14,847 nt of DNA, taken from contig JAQTPO010000034.1 in NCBI GenBank assembly GCA_028712845.1, positions 1-14,847 on the forward strand, in the 5' to 3' direction. The translations under genes were made by a program, and so were the position numbers. Below, piece after piece: positions 1 to 6,830 of the stretch. Numbering within the stretch: position 1 is the first letter of the stretch; each line of letters starts with the position of its first letter. This DNA comes from Dehalococcoidales bacterium (GTDB lineage Bacteria > Chloroflexota > Dehalococcoidia > Dehalococcoidales > Fen-1064). The notes under the pieces were generated by a model. The model did not search any database. It saw nothing but the letters and a program-made list of their open reading frames with translations, and had not been told where the DNA came from.

Positions 1-1298
1 CGCTGGCAAACCTTGAATGGATGGTGAGCACAGACATCTGGATGAACGAGACCGCGGAATTCTGGAAACGACCGGGAGTAAATCCGACAGACATAAACAC
101 TGAGGTCTTCGTCCTCCCGATGGCAGCCTCGATTGAGAAGGAAGGTAGTATCGCCAATAGTGGCCGCTGGACACAGTGGCGTTATGCAGCAGTGGATGCG
201 CCCGGTGAGGCAATACCTGACCTTGAAGCCATAAACGAAGTTATGCTCAAAATCAAAGAGCTTTACAAATCAGATACCAGTCCTCAGGCTAAGATGGTCA
301 AGGATGTGGTCTGGAATTATGGACACATTACCTCTGATGCCGTTGCCAAGGAAATCAATGGCTACGACCTTACCACCGGCAAGTTAGCTGCTAGTTTTAG
401 CTCTCTCAAGGATGATGGTACCACCAGTTCCGGCAACTGGCTATACTGCAACTCATACACCGATGCCGACGGCAATAAACTTAAGAAACGGGATAATGTG
501 GATGCTCATCCTAATAAGATTGGGTTGTATTCTAATTGGTCATGGTGCTGGCCGGTCAATCGACGCATCATTTATAACCGTGCAGCAGTTGACCTTGATG
601 GTAATCCATGGGATGCAGAGCATCCGGTCGTTACCTTTAACCCCGCTAATAATACTTGGGTAGGCGACATTATCGATGGCGGAGGCAATGCCATCAATCT
701 GTCCGCAAAAGGCGCAAAGAACCTGCCTTTCATCATGAATGCAGAAGGCACAGGACGTATCTGGGGCTTTGGGTTGGTAGACGGACCTCTACCCGAACAG
801 TATGAGCCATGGGAGAGTCCTCTCACTAAGAATCCAATGTCCGGGACAATGAATAATCCGCCGGCTTTTATCGGTACTTACATGAACCCGCATGGCACAC
901 CCGATAAATTCCCTATCGTCGGTACCACCTACCGTTGCACCGAACACTGGCAGACAGGTATTATGACCAGAAACCTGCCGTGGCTAGTGGAAATGATGCC
1001 TGAAATGTACGTTGAACTCAGTGAAGAACTGGCAGCGGAAAAGGGTATAGAGAACGGCAGTAAAGTGGTGGTAACATCTGCCCGAGGAGAAATAAACGCC
1101 GTGGCAATCGTTACCAAACGATTACAGCCTCTAAAGGTCGATGGTAAAACCATCCACGAAATTGGTGCGTCATGGCAATGGGGCTACAGCGGCATGTCTA
1201 AAGGCGATAGCGGTAACATTCTGACGCCTCAGGTCGGTGATGCCAATACCAGTATCCCTGAATTCAAAGCATTCCTGTGTAATATAAGGAGGGCATAA
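1..1298 (+). CDS. Formate dehydrogenase-type molybdopterin oxidoreductase, catalytic alpha subunit (5' truncated)
   Basis: The reading frame is open from base 3 with no start in the window, so this is the C-terminal ~431 residues of a protein that in this family is usually about 800-1000 residues. The opening residues LANLEWMVSTDIWMNETAEFW, the stretch TEVFVLPMAAS and the ending GDANTSIPEFKAFLCN align by eye with the C-terminal half of FdnG/FdoG-type formate dehydrogenase. The last ~120 residues (TTYRCTEHWQTG onward) are the molybdopterin dinucleotide-binding beta-barrel. The family oxidises formate, or a related two-electron donor, at a Mo/W-bis-MGD centre and passes electrons to a FeS subunit. 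The active-site Sec/Cys/Ser position, the N-terminal 4Fe-4S site and any Tat signal lie upstream of the window, so formate as substrate is not proven; Dehalococcoidia have related subunits with other roles. It is followed 1 nt later by the FeS subunit gene, clearly as one operon. Confidence 0.9.
   Translation, partial: LANLEWMVSTDIWMNETAEFWKRPGVNPTDINTEVFVLPMAASIEKEGSIANSGRWTQWRYAAVDAPGEAIPDLEAINEVMLKIKELYKSDTSPQAKMVKDVVWNYGHITSDAVAKEINGYDLTTGKLAASFSSLKDDGTTSSGNWLYCNSYTDADGNKLKKRDNVDAHPNKIGLYSNWSWCWPVNRRIIYNRAAVDLDGNPWDAEHPVVTFNPANNTWVGDIIDGGGNAINLSAKGAKNLPFIMNAEGTGRIWGFGLVDGPLPEQYEPWESPLTKNPMSGTMNNPPAFIGTYMNPHGTPDKFPIVGTTYRCTEHWQTGIMTRNLPWLVEMMPEMYVELSEELAAEKGIENGSKVVVTSARGEINAVAIVTKRLQPLKVDGKTIHEIGASWQWGYSGMSKGDSGNILTPQVGDANTSIPEFKAFLCNIRRA
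1286..1292 (+). promoter_or_regulatory. Shine-Dalgarno of the FeS subunit inside the end of the alpha-subunit gene
   Basis: AAGGAGG lies 7 nt before the ATG at 1300 and inside the last codons of the upstream gene, whose stop ends at 1298. This fixes the start of the FeS subunit and implies translational coupling of the two subunits. Confidence 0.85.
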
Positions 1299-1299
1299 G

Positions 1300-2106
1300 A
1301 TGGCAAAAGGAGTTCTATACGACGCAACCAAGTGCATAGGATGCAGGGGTTGTCAGACAGCCTGCAAACAGTGGAACCAGATGCCATCGACAACCACCCA
1401 TAACTATGGTACTTATGAGAATCCGCCGCATCTTTCGGCAACGAATCTCACGAAAATACGCTTTACGGAAACAGAAGACAACAGCAAACTACACTTCGTT
1501 TTCACCAAGCTCCAATGTATGCACTGTGAAGAACCGGCATGCGTTACGGCCTGCCCTGTTTCTGCTCTACAGAAACATCCTGAAGGTGCGGTAACATATG
1601 ACGACAAGCGTTGTTTCGGCTGCCGTTACTGTATGACCGCCTGTCCCTTCGGTATTCCATCATTCCAGTGGGACACACCTACACCATGGATACGCAAATG
1701 CACCTTCTGCTTCGACCGTCAGAGTGGTGGTTTGAAGCCAGCTTGTGTAACTACCTGCCCTACCGGTGCTCTTAAGTTTGGAGAAAGAGAAGAGCTGCTT
1801 GCCGAAGCGCACAGCCGAATTCAAGCTTCTCCTGATAAATATGTTGACCACATCTACGGCGAACATGAGGTTGGCGGCACGTGCTGGTTATACCTCTCCC
1901 CTGTTCCATTCGAGAAAATAGGGTTCCCCACACTCCAGACCGAAGCGGTTGTAGTTAATGCAGAACGTGCGATGAGTTATGTACTTCCGGTACTCGGAGG
2001 CATGGCAATACTGATGACCGGTCTCTACTGGTATAACAAGCGCCGGGAAGAAAATGCACTGAAAGAAGCCGCGAAAAAAGATAAACAAGAGGTGGCGAAA
2101 AAATGA
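1300..2106 (+). CDS. Ferredoxin-like 4Fe-4S electron-transfer subunit of the formate dehydrogenase-type complex
   Basis: This 268-residue protein carries four cysteine quartets: C12/C15/C18/C22, C73/C76/C81/C85, C105/C108/C111/C115 and C134/C137/C149/C153. That gives sixteen cysteines for four 4Fe-4S clusters, as in the FdnH/HybA family. A single hydrophobic helix (about residues 227-246) followed by a lysine-rich tail anchors the C-terminus to the membrane, also as in FdnH. Its role would be to wire electrons from the catalytic subunit to the membrane quinone subunit encoded next. There is no N-terminal signal sequence, so export, if any, would have to be by hitch-hiking on a Tat signal of the alpha subunit. 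The ATG is backed by a strong Shine-Dalgarno. The stop overlaps the next start as ATGA (2103-2106). The family is secure; the precise donor is not. Confidence 0.93.
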   Translation: MAKGVLYDATKCIGCRGCQTACKQWNQMPSTTTHNYGTYENPPHLSATNLTKIRFTETEDNSKLHFVFTKLQCMHCEEPACVTACPVSALQKHPEGAVTYDDKRCFGCRYCMTACPFGIPSFQWDTPTPWIRKCTFCFDRQSGGLKPACVTTCPTGALKFGEREELLAEAHSRIQASPDKYVDHIYGEHEVGGTCWLYLSPVPFEKIGFPTLQTEAVVVNAERAMSYVLPVLGGMAILMTGLYWYNKRREENALKEAAKKDKQEVAKK

Positions 2107-3251
2107 CGGATAAGATAGAAAAGAAGCATAAACTTCCGTGGGGTTTAGCAATCCTTAGTGCGCTGGTCTTGACAGGGCTGGTTCCTGCCATACTCCGCTA
2201 TCTCTTCGGTTTCGGTGCGATGTCAAATCTCAGCGATGGCCGTGGTTGGGGTTTCTGGATTAGCTTTGACCTGTATTGCGGCGTAGCCCTCGCCGCCGGT
2301 GGTTTTACATTAGCCGCCATCGTCTATGTTTTCAAGCTGGAGAAATACCACTCCGTTGCCCGCCCGGCAATCCTCACCGCTTTCCTCGGATACCTGCTAG
2401 TCATCCTGGCATTGATGGTTGACCTGGGTCAGCCGTGGTTTATCTGGCACATTTTTACCTCTCCCAATATTCATTCACCATTATTTGAAGTCGGTATTTG
2501 TGTAGTGACATACACTATTGTCCTGGCACTGGAATTCAGCCCTGCTCTGTGGGAACGACTAAAATGGAACGTACCGCTGAAAATCATACGTACAATTCAG
2601 ATGCCACTGGTTATTGCAGGCATCTGTCTTTCAACATTGCACCAGTCTTCACTTGGTTCAATGCTCCTTGTTAATGCGGTATCGGTCCACCCGCTCTGGT
2701 ACACACCGATTTTGCCTATCCTCTTTTTTTGCTCAGCCATTGCTGTCGGTCCTGCTATGGTAATGTTTGAATCCACCTTAACAGGAAAAGCTATGCAACA
2801 CAAGCAAAACCACGAAGTTATGGAAGGATTAAGTAAAATAGTCAGATGGGTGCTGGTTATCTATCTTGTACTAAAACTCGGTGACCTTATTCTCCGGGGA
2901 GACATCGGACTTATCTTCACCGCATATCCTCAGAACCTGCTCTGGTGGGGAGAAATCATTCTCTTTGCAATCCTGCCTATTATCCTTTTCTTCAATAAAA
3001 ACTTTATAAAGAGCGACGGCAGACTTTTCTTCGGGGCGACGCTGGTCGTTGTCGGTCTGATGTTCAACCGTTTCAACGTCAGCATGTTAGCTATGGCAAT
3101 TAGACCCGGTTACACCTACTTCCCGCACTGGATGGAAATCGCTTTATCCGCAGGTCTGTTCGCCGATGCCTTCCTGATCATCTGGCTGGCGAATAAAGTC
3201 CTGCCGATGGGAGAACACCACGAACCGGCTCACACACTACCCACAAAATAA
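2103..3251 (+). CDS. NrfD/HybB-family polytopic membrane subunit (quinone-interacting)
   Basis: The 382-residue protein has about ten hydrophobic helices, roughly at residues 13-33, 52-77, 88-108, 130-148, 163-182, 200-222, 244-265, 281-299, 308-330 and 343-365. The segments GWGFWISFDLYCGVALAAGG and STLHQSSLGSMLLV are typical of the NrfD/PsrC/HybB family, which binds quinone in the membrane without haem. HybB, the hydrogenase-2 membrane subunit, has a similar length. The start overlaps the FeS-subunit stop by 4 nt, and an AGAGGTGG Shine-Dalgarno-like stretch at 2088-2095 precedes it by 7 nt. It probably passes electrons from the FeS subunit to menaquinone, or in Dehalococcoidia-like respiratory complexes to another terminal subunit. 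E. coli FdnGHI uses a cytochrome b (FdnI) in this position, so the anchor here is of a different type. It is the last gene of the operon, before a terminator. Confidence 0.9.
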   Translation: MTDKIEKKHKLPWGLAILSALVLTGLVPAILRYLFGFGAMSNLSDGRGWGFWISFDLYCGVALAAGGFTLAAIVYVFKLEKYHSVARPAILTAFLGYLLVILALMVDLGQPWFIWHIFTSPNIHSPLFEVGICVVTYTIVLALEFSPALWERLKWNVPLKIIRTIQMPLVIAGICLSTLHQSSLGSMLLVNAVSVHPLWYTPILPILFFCSAIAVGPAMVMFESTLTGKAMQHKQNHEVMEGLSKIVRWVLVIYLVLKLGDLILRGDIGLIFTAYPQNLLWWGEIILFAILPIILFFNKNFIKSDGRLFFGATLVVVGLMFNRFNVSMLAMAIRPGYTYFPHWMEIALSAGLFADAFLIIWLANKVLPMGEHHEPAHTLPTK

Positions 3252-3273
3252 CAGTTTTTGATACATGTAAGAG

Positions 3274-3319
3274 AAGAGGGGGGAGCACTACATAATTGCT
3301 TCCCCCCTCTTTAGTTTTT
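3274..3319 (+). terminator. Intrinsic terminator of the formate dehydrogenase-type operon
   Basis: The left arm AGAGGGGGGAGCA (3275-3287) pairs with the right arm at 3297-3310 with one bulged T, giving about 13 base pairs and a 9-nt loop. A T-rich run (TTTAGTTTTT) follows on the + strand. The minus-strand side after the stem is less T-rich, so it mainly ends the + operon, though it may also stop the convergent gene at 3338. Confidence 0.88.
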
Positions 3320-3337
3320 CAGTTTGTTACAAGCCCT

Positions 3338-3895
3338 CTACTTATCATCTTTTACAGCCTCTTTATTTACCGGATTTTTAATTTCGCAATAATCCTGCAC
3401 GAATTTAATGGTATTTTTAGTTATTGTGCCGATTTTTTCAGCAGCTTCACCGATTTGTTTTCTGTCCGTTATATCCATCTCCATCAATCGCAAGCTGACT
3501 TGAGATTGAAAACTGTTGAGAGCTAAGGTAATCTGGCTCATATCACACATTACATTCTGAATTCGTTCAATCGGTTTTGACAAAAAGAGCGTGGCTAAAT
3601 CAACTATTCCAAAACCTGCGGTAACAAGAGACTGAACCGCATCTGTCCCACTTCGGAAAAATGCAAAAACAGGCACTAGAAGAAGGACAATGCCTACACC
3701 AAACATGATGACAGAAAGACCCACGATAACCCAAAAGTTAACTGTAAGTTTCATCCGCAGATGCCTCAATCTGAGTTCACCATCGGTAATTGTAAGCATA
3801 ACTTTAGCCCACAGTTGTTTATTAGCCTCTCTACGTTCATCCGCTTGTAGAAACAACTTCTTATCTATCACCTCGTCATTCATCTTCGTCTCCAT
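3338..3895 (-). CDS. Small two-helix membrane protein of unknown function
   Basis: This 185-residue protein has a charged, helical N-terminus (residues 1-50, rich in K/R/E), two membrane helices (about 54-79 and 87-105) and a C-terminal helical cytoplasmic stretch with a DITDRKQIGEAAEKIG segment near 141-156. I recognise no enzyme motif. The layout of two helices followed by a conserved-looking helical tail resembles the two-transmembrane domain described as associated with TRADD-N domains in bacterial conflict proteins. That is a weak resemblance judged by eye, not a firm call. The start could be at 3895, but ATG 3883 (Met5) has GGAG 6 nt upstream and may be the real start. It is transcribed alone from a strong promoter (3926-3954). 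Neighbours give no functional hint. Confidence 0.72.
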   Translation of the reverse strand: METKMNDEVIDKKLFLQADERREANKQLWAKVMLTITDGELRLRHLRMKLTVNFWVIVGLSVIMFGVGIVLLLVPVFAFFRSGTDAVQSLVTAGFGIVDLATLFLSKPIERIQNVMCDMSQITLALNSFQSQVSLRLMEMDITDRKQIGEAAEKIGTITKNTIKFVQDYCEIKNPVNKEAVKDDK

Positions 3896-3925
3896 TTTGT
3901 CATAACGCCCTCAGTGCGTATCAAA

Positions 3926-3954
3926 AATATACACCTGACATTGCTAGATGTCAA
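3926..3954 (-). promoter_or_regulatory. Sigma70-type promoter of the two-helix membrane protein
   Basis: On the minus strand there is a perfect -35 TTGACA (3954-3949), a 17-bp spacer and a -10 TATATT (3931-3926). The predicted start of transcription is near 3919, about 25 nt before the start codon at 3895. This is the best consensus promoter in the window. Confidence 0.75.
3936..3953. promoter_or_regulatory. Inverted repeat, operator candidate over the -35/spacer
   Basis: TGACAT-N6-ATGTCA is a perfect 6-bp inverted repeat (arms 3936-3941 and 3948-3953). It covers most of the -35 hexamer and the spacer of the minus-strand promoter, where a bound repressor would block RNA polymerase. No regulator gene is adjacent, so the binding protein is unknown. 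Confidence 0.45.
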
Positions 3955-3966
3955 TATATTTTACGG

Positions 3967-3979
3967 ATGTCAACGTGAC
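3967..3979. promoter_or_regulatory. Additional TGTCA/TGAC half-sites
   Basis: A further ATGTCA (3967-3972) overlaps GTCA-ACG-TGAC (3969-3979), a short inverted repeat with the same core as the operator candidate at 3936-3953. The repeated core over ~45 bp suggests a cluster of sites for one regulator in the divergent intergenic region. The arms are only 4 bp, so chance is possible. Confidence 0.3.
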
Positions 3980-4034
3980 GGAATTTCATGGCAGTAAGAT
4001 GAGTTAATATGGTAAAATAGCTTCAAGTTTGTAA

Positions 4035-4040
4035 TATAAT
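4035..4040 (+). promoter_or_regulatory. Possible -10 element for the CoA-transferase gene
   Basis: A perfect TATAAT on the + strand lies 50 nt before the start codon at 4090. No good -35 is visible at 16-18 bp upstream, so activator dependence or another start site is possible. Confidence 0.4.
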
Positions 4041-4089
4041 TTTTACAGTTCACAAGCAGATATTCATCACTACACAAGGAGACATCAGC

Positions 4090-5310
4090 ATGAGTGGCAT
4101 TCTGGAAGGACTGAAAGTCATGGAATTGGGACACGTTGTCGCCATACCTGCCGCAACAGCGGCAATGGCAGACTGGGGAGCTGAAGTAATTAAAATCGAG
4201 CCATTGACAGGTGATATGTCACGCGGCATACTATCCTATTTTACCGAAGAAGAGAAAGCGAGGCTGGAAGACCCGAACTATATCAACTGGTATTACCAAT
4301 TCCTGAATAGAGGGAAAAGAGGCATAGCCCTGGACCTGAAGACTGCAGAAGGTAAAAAGATTCTCAATAAACTTATAAAGTGGGCAGATATATTCCTCAC
4401 GAACTATGAAACCGGCACGCTGAATAAATTGGGAGCAGACTACGAATCACTGAGCAAAATTAATCCCCGCATCATCTATGGGCTTCTCACCGGATACGGC
4501 ACGGTTGGTCCGGACAAAGATGAGCGCGGGTTCGATTTCTCAGCAGCCTGGGCACGTTCAGGGATAATGCACATGTTGGGCGAACCGGGTTGTATCCCTC
4601 CTCCACAACGTGGAGGTATGATGGATAGAGTAGCCGGAGCACACATCGTCGGTGGTGTTCTGGCAGGCTTGTACCACCGTGATAAGATTGGCAAGGGACA
4701 GAAGATAGAAATTTCCCTGTATCACACCGGCGTTTGGACGCTGGCGGAAGATATACAGCCAACCCTTCTTGGTTATCCACCCGATAAGTTCGAGCGTGCC
4801 AAAGCACGCAGTCCGTTATGGAACAGTTATCGCACCAAAGACAGCAAGTGGTTCTGGGCAGCGATGTTACAGCCGGAACTTTCCTGGGGAGACTTCTGCC
4901 GTGTGCTCGGCCATCCGGAATGGGAAAACAACCCCACATATAACACACGGGAAGCGCGTTACTGGAGTCGGGAAGAACTAATAAAAAAAATAGATGAAAT
5001 CATTATCACCAGGACGCTTCAGGAGTGGGAGGCAATTTTCAGGGGTACAAAAGTGATTTATGGAAGGGTGCAAACACCTGCAGAGGTCGTGAAGGACCCG
5101 CAGGCATTGGCAAATAATTTCTTTGTTGACCTCCACCATCCTTCATCGAATGCTAAAGTAGTGGCAACCCCGGTGAAATTCTGCCAGAACCCATCTGAAG
5201 TACGCTCCGCAGCTCCGGAGGTCGGACAGCATACCGAAGAGGTACTGCTGGAGCATGATTATTCGTGGGAAGATATTGCACGCTTCAAAGAACTTGGCGT
5301 TATTCTCTAA
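4090..5310 (+). CDS. Class III CoA-transferase (CaiB/BaiF family)
   Basis: This 406-residue protein is of normal family length. Family III features seen are LEGLKVMELGHVVAIPA (5-21), ADWGAEVIKIEP (27-38), NRGKRGIALDLK (73-84), ADIFLTNYETGTLNKLG (99-115) and YGTVGPDKDERGFD (136-149). The aspartate in GGMMDRVAGAH, D179, sits where family III enzymes carry the catalytic Asp that forms the acyl and CoA intermediates. The enzyme moves CoA between an acyl-CoA and a free carboxylate in the cytoplasm. The substrate cannot be read from sequence: formyl/oxalyl, carnitine, succinyl-aromatic and other acids all occur in the family, and the glycine-rich loop of true formyl-CoA transferases is not obvious. 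AAGGAGA (4076-4082) lies 7 nt before the ATG. The next gene, on the opposite strand, is a CoA-ligase subunit 13 bp away, which supports an acyl-CoA role. Confidence 0.92.
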   Translation: MSGILEGLKVMELGHVVAIPAATAAMADWGAEVIKIEPLTGDMSRGILSYFTEEEKARLEDPNYINWYYQFLNRGKRGIALDLKTAEGKKILNKLIKWADIFLTNYETGTLNKLGADYESLSKINPRIIYGLLTGYGTVGPDKDERGFDFSAAWARSGIMHMLGEPGCIPPPQRGGMMDRVAGAHIVGGVLAGLYHRDKIGKGQKIEISLYHTGVWTLAEDIQPTLLGYPPDKFERAKARSPLWNSYRTKDSKWFWAAMLQPELSWGDFCRVLGHPEWENNPTYNTREARYWSREELIKKIDEIIITRTLQEWEAIFRGTKVIYGRVQTPAEVVKDPQALANNFFVDLHHPSSNAKVVATPVKFCQNPSEVRSAAPEVGQHTEEVLLEHDYSWEDIARFKELGVIL

Positions 5311-5323
5311 CCGGCTAAATCCA

Positions 5324-6754
5324 TTACTGCTCGGCAGATTGGAACTCATAGTAAGCGATAAAACGTGATAACGCCCGCGCCGCACTAACCGGCGATGGAA
5401 AAGCGGGCACCCCTGCTTTAGTGAGTTTGGTCCATATTTCAGCACCGGCAGCAGCTGTCAGGGGATGATTCGAACGCAGGTTCAATGACACTACTGTCGG
5501 CTTGGAGTCATTCCTGCGAGCAAACTCAATTAGATAGTCGTTTATTTCCTTATCCTGTCGTTGACAATTCGATGCTTCGTCAGCCTCATAAGTTCCGACA
5601 AAACGGTCGATGAACACCACATCGATATTCGGGTCGGCAGCTGCTGTCTCCATAGCACGGTTCATTGTATTCACGTTCTCTTGCGACTGCCAGATATCCA
5701 ATGGATTTCTGACGCTATTGCCGGCGAGGCGAATGAAGCTGTTTAATTTTGTCCGCGTGGCTTCAGTTATTCTCGGGACCTCCAGCCCTTCTTTGCAACA
5801 CATGTCCGTCAGCGCGACTGAATTACCGCCACCGCCACCAAGCAGAAGGACATTCCTTCCCCGTGGTGGTTTCAAATGCATAAAAAGCATCGCCACATCG
5901 ATAATCTCTTCCAGAGACGAGGCTCTTACAGCACCTGTCTGCGCATAAAAGGCTTCCCATGCCTTCTTTTCCCCTGCCAGCGAACCGGTGTGCGATGAAA
6001 CTGCTCGAGCGCCGGATTCGGTCAAACCGCCTTTCCAGACTATTACAGGTTTGGTATGATTAATGCGCCTTATAAGCTGAGCGACTTTATTGCCGTCTTC
6101 CATACCCTCGAAATAACAGGAGATAATTTTAGTTTCAGGATCATCTGCCAGATATTCCAGCAAGTCAATTGCCTGTAAACCACGCGCATTGCCATAACTT
6201 ATAATTTTACTGAAATAGACACCCAGGGCTTGCGCATAAGCAGTAAGCCACTCACCATGTCCCCCGCTTTGTGAAAGGAAAGCCAGCGACCCTTCACCTT
6301 TCGCCGCCACTCCCCATCCATCAAACTTGCTGGACGGCACCCAGATACCCATACAATTTGGTCCAATAACCCGCATTTCACTGTTGCGTATAATTTTAGT
6401 TATCTCTTCATCGAGTTTGCGTCCTTCTTCCTCACCAGTCTCGCTAAAACCGGAAGTAAAGATGTGTACATTCTTTACCCCTGCGGCAATACAATCACGT
6501 AACACTTGCGCCACCAGCGGTGCTGTAACCGCGATGATGACAAAATCAGGGGTTTCAGGGATAGATTTGACATCAGGATATGCTTTGAAACCCTGGATTT
6601 CAGTTGCTTTAGGATTTACAGGGTAAATCTTGCCAGGAAATCCTCGCTTCCGCAGGTACGTCAGATACTCAGTACCACCCCATCCCAATGGATTCGCCGA
6701 AGCGCCGACAATCGCCACGGATTTGGGATAAAACATACTATCTAGAACTTTCAA
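5324..6754 (-). CDS. NDP-forming acyl-CoA synthetase, alpha subunit only
   Basis: The 476-residue protein has an N-terminal CoA-binding Rossmann domain (SVAIVGASANP at 12-22, GPNCMG at 131-136), a succinyl-CoA-ligase-like domain (SQSGG at 161-165) and a third ligase domain (VLLLGGGGGNS 302-312, NPLD 350-353). SSHTGSLA (253-260) carries H255, the histidine that is phosphorylated in ADP-forming acetyl-CoA synthetases. Such enzymes interconvert acyl-CoA + NDP + Pi with acid + CoA + NTP. The ATP-grasp beta part, often fused or adjacent, is absent here and nowhere in the window. The start is TTG at 6754, 7 nt after a perfect AAGGAGA (6768-6762); the first ATG (codon 7) has no such site. The gene lies 75 bp downstream of the carrier gene and probably shares its transcript. 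The acid substrate is unknown. Confidence 0.9.
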   Translation of the reverse strand: MKVLDSMFYPKSVAIVGASANPLGWGGTEYLTYLRKRGFPGKIYPVNPKATEIQGFKAYPDVKSIPETPDFVIIAVTAPLVAQVLRDCIAAGVKNVHIFTSGFSETGEEEGRKLDEEITKIIRNSEMRVIGPNCMGIWVPSSKFDGWGVAAKGEGSLAFLSQSGGHGEWLTAYAQALGVYFSKIISYGNARGLQAIDLLEYLADDPETKIISCYFEGMEDGNKVAQLIRRINHTKPVIVWKGGLTESGARAVSSHTGSLAGEKKAWEAFYAQTGAVRASSLEEIIDVAMLFMHLKPPRGRNVLLLGGGGGNSVALTDMCCKEGLEVPRITEATRTKLNSFIRLAGNSVRNPLDIWQSQENVNTMNRAMETAAADPNIDVVFIDRFVGTYEADEASNCQRQDKEINDYLIEFARRNDSKPTVVSLNLRSNHPLTAAAGAEIWTKLTKAGVPAFPSPVSAARALSRFIAYYEFQSAEQ

Positions 6755-6761
6755 ATTCGCA

Positions 6762-6768
6762 TCTCCTT
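6762..6768 (-). promoter_or_regulatory. Shine-Dalgarno selecting a UUG start
   Basis: AAGGAGA on the minus strand stands 7 nt before TTG 6754-6752. This decides the start of the acyl-CoA synthetase alpha subunit. Confidence 0.8.
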
Positions 6769-6792
6769 ACTTAGTGAAGTTATTAATGTCTT

Positions 6793-6798
6793 ATTATA
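6793..6798 (-). promoter_or_regulatory. Weak internal -10 candidate before the acyl-CoA synthetase gene
   Basis: TATAAT on the minus strand lies about 40 nt before the TTG start. No convincing -35 is found at the right distance. It may allow separate expression from the carrier gene, but the evidence is thin. Confidence 0.25.
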
Positions 6799-6816
6799 TA
6801 TCACAGGCTTGAACGC

Positions 6817-6830
6817 GCGGAGAGCTCCGC
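6817..6830. other. Short G+C-rich inverted repeat at the end of the carrier gene
   Basis: GCGGAG-AG-CTCCGC abuts the carrier stop codon. It can fold as a 5-bp stem with a 4-nt loop. No T-run follows on the minus strand, so it is not a classical terminator; it could protect the 3' end of the carrier message or attenuate read-through. Confidence 0.35.

Noticed and set aside
3296..3526. 76-codon hydrophobic + strand frame after the operon terminator
   Set aside because: Begins in the terminator stem and is antisense to the two-helix protein; hydrophobicity reflects the T-rich strand.
4487..4948. 153-codon minus-strand frame inside the CoA-transferase gene
   Set aside because: It lies wholly antisense to a strongly supported enzyme gene and shows no motif or ribosome binding site; a shadow frame.
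5610..5948. 112-codon + strand frame inside the acyl-CoA synthetase gene
   Set aside because: Antisense shadow of a well-recognised enzyme; Ser/Cys/Phe-rich composition and no family signature.
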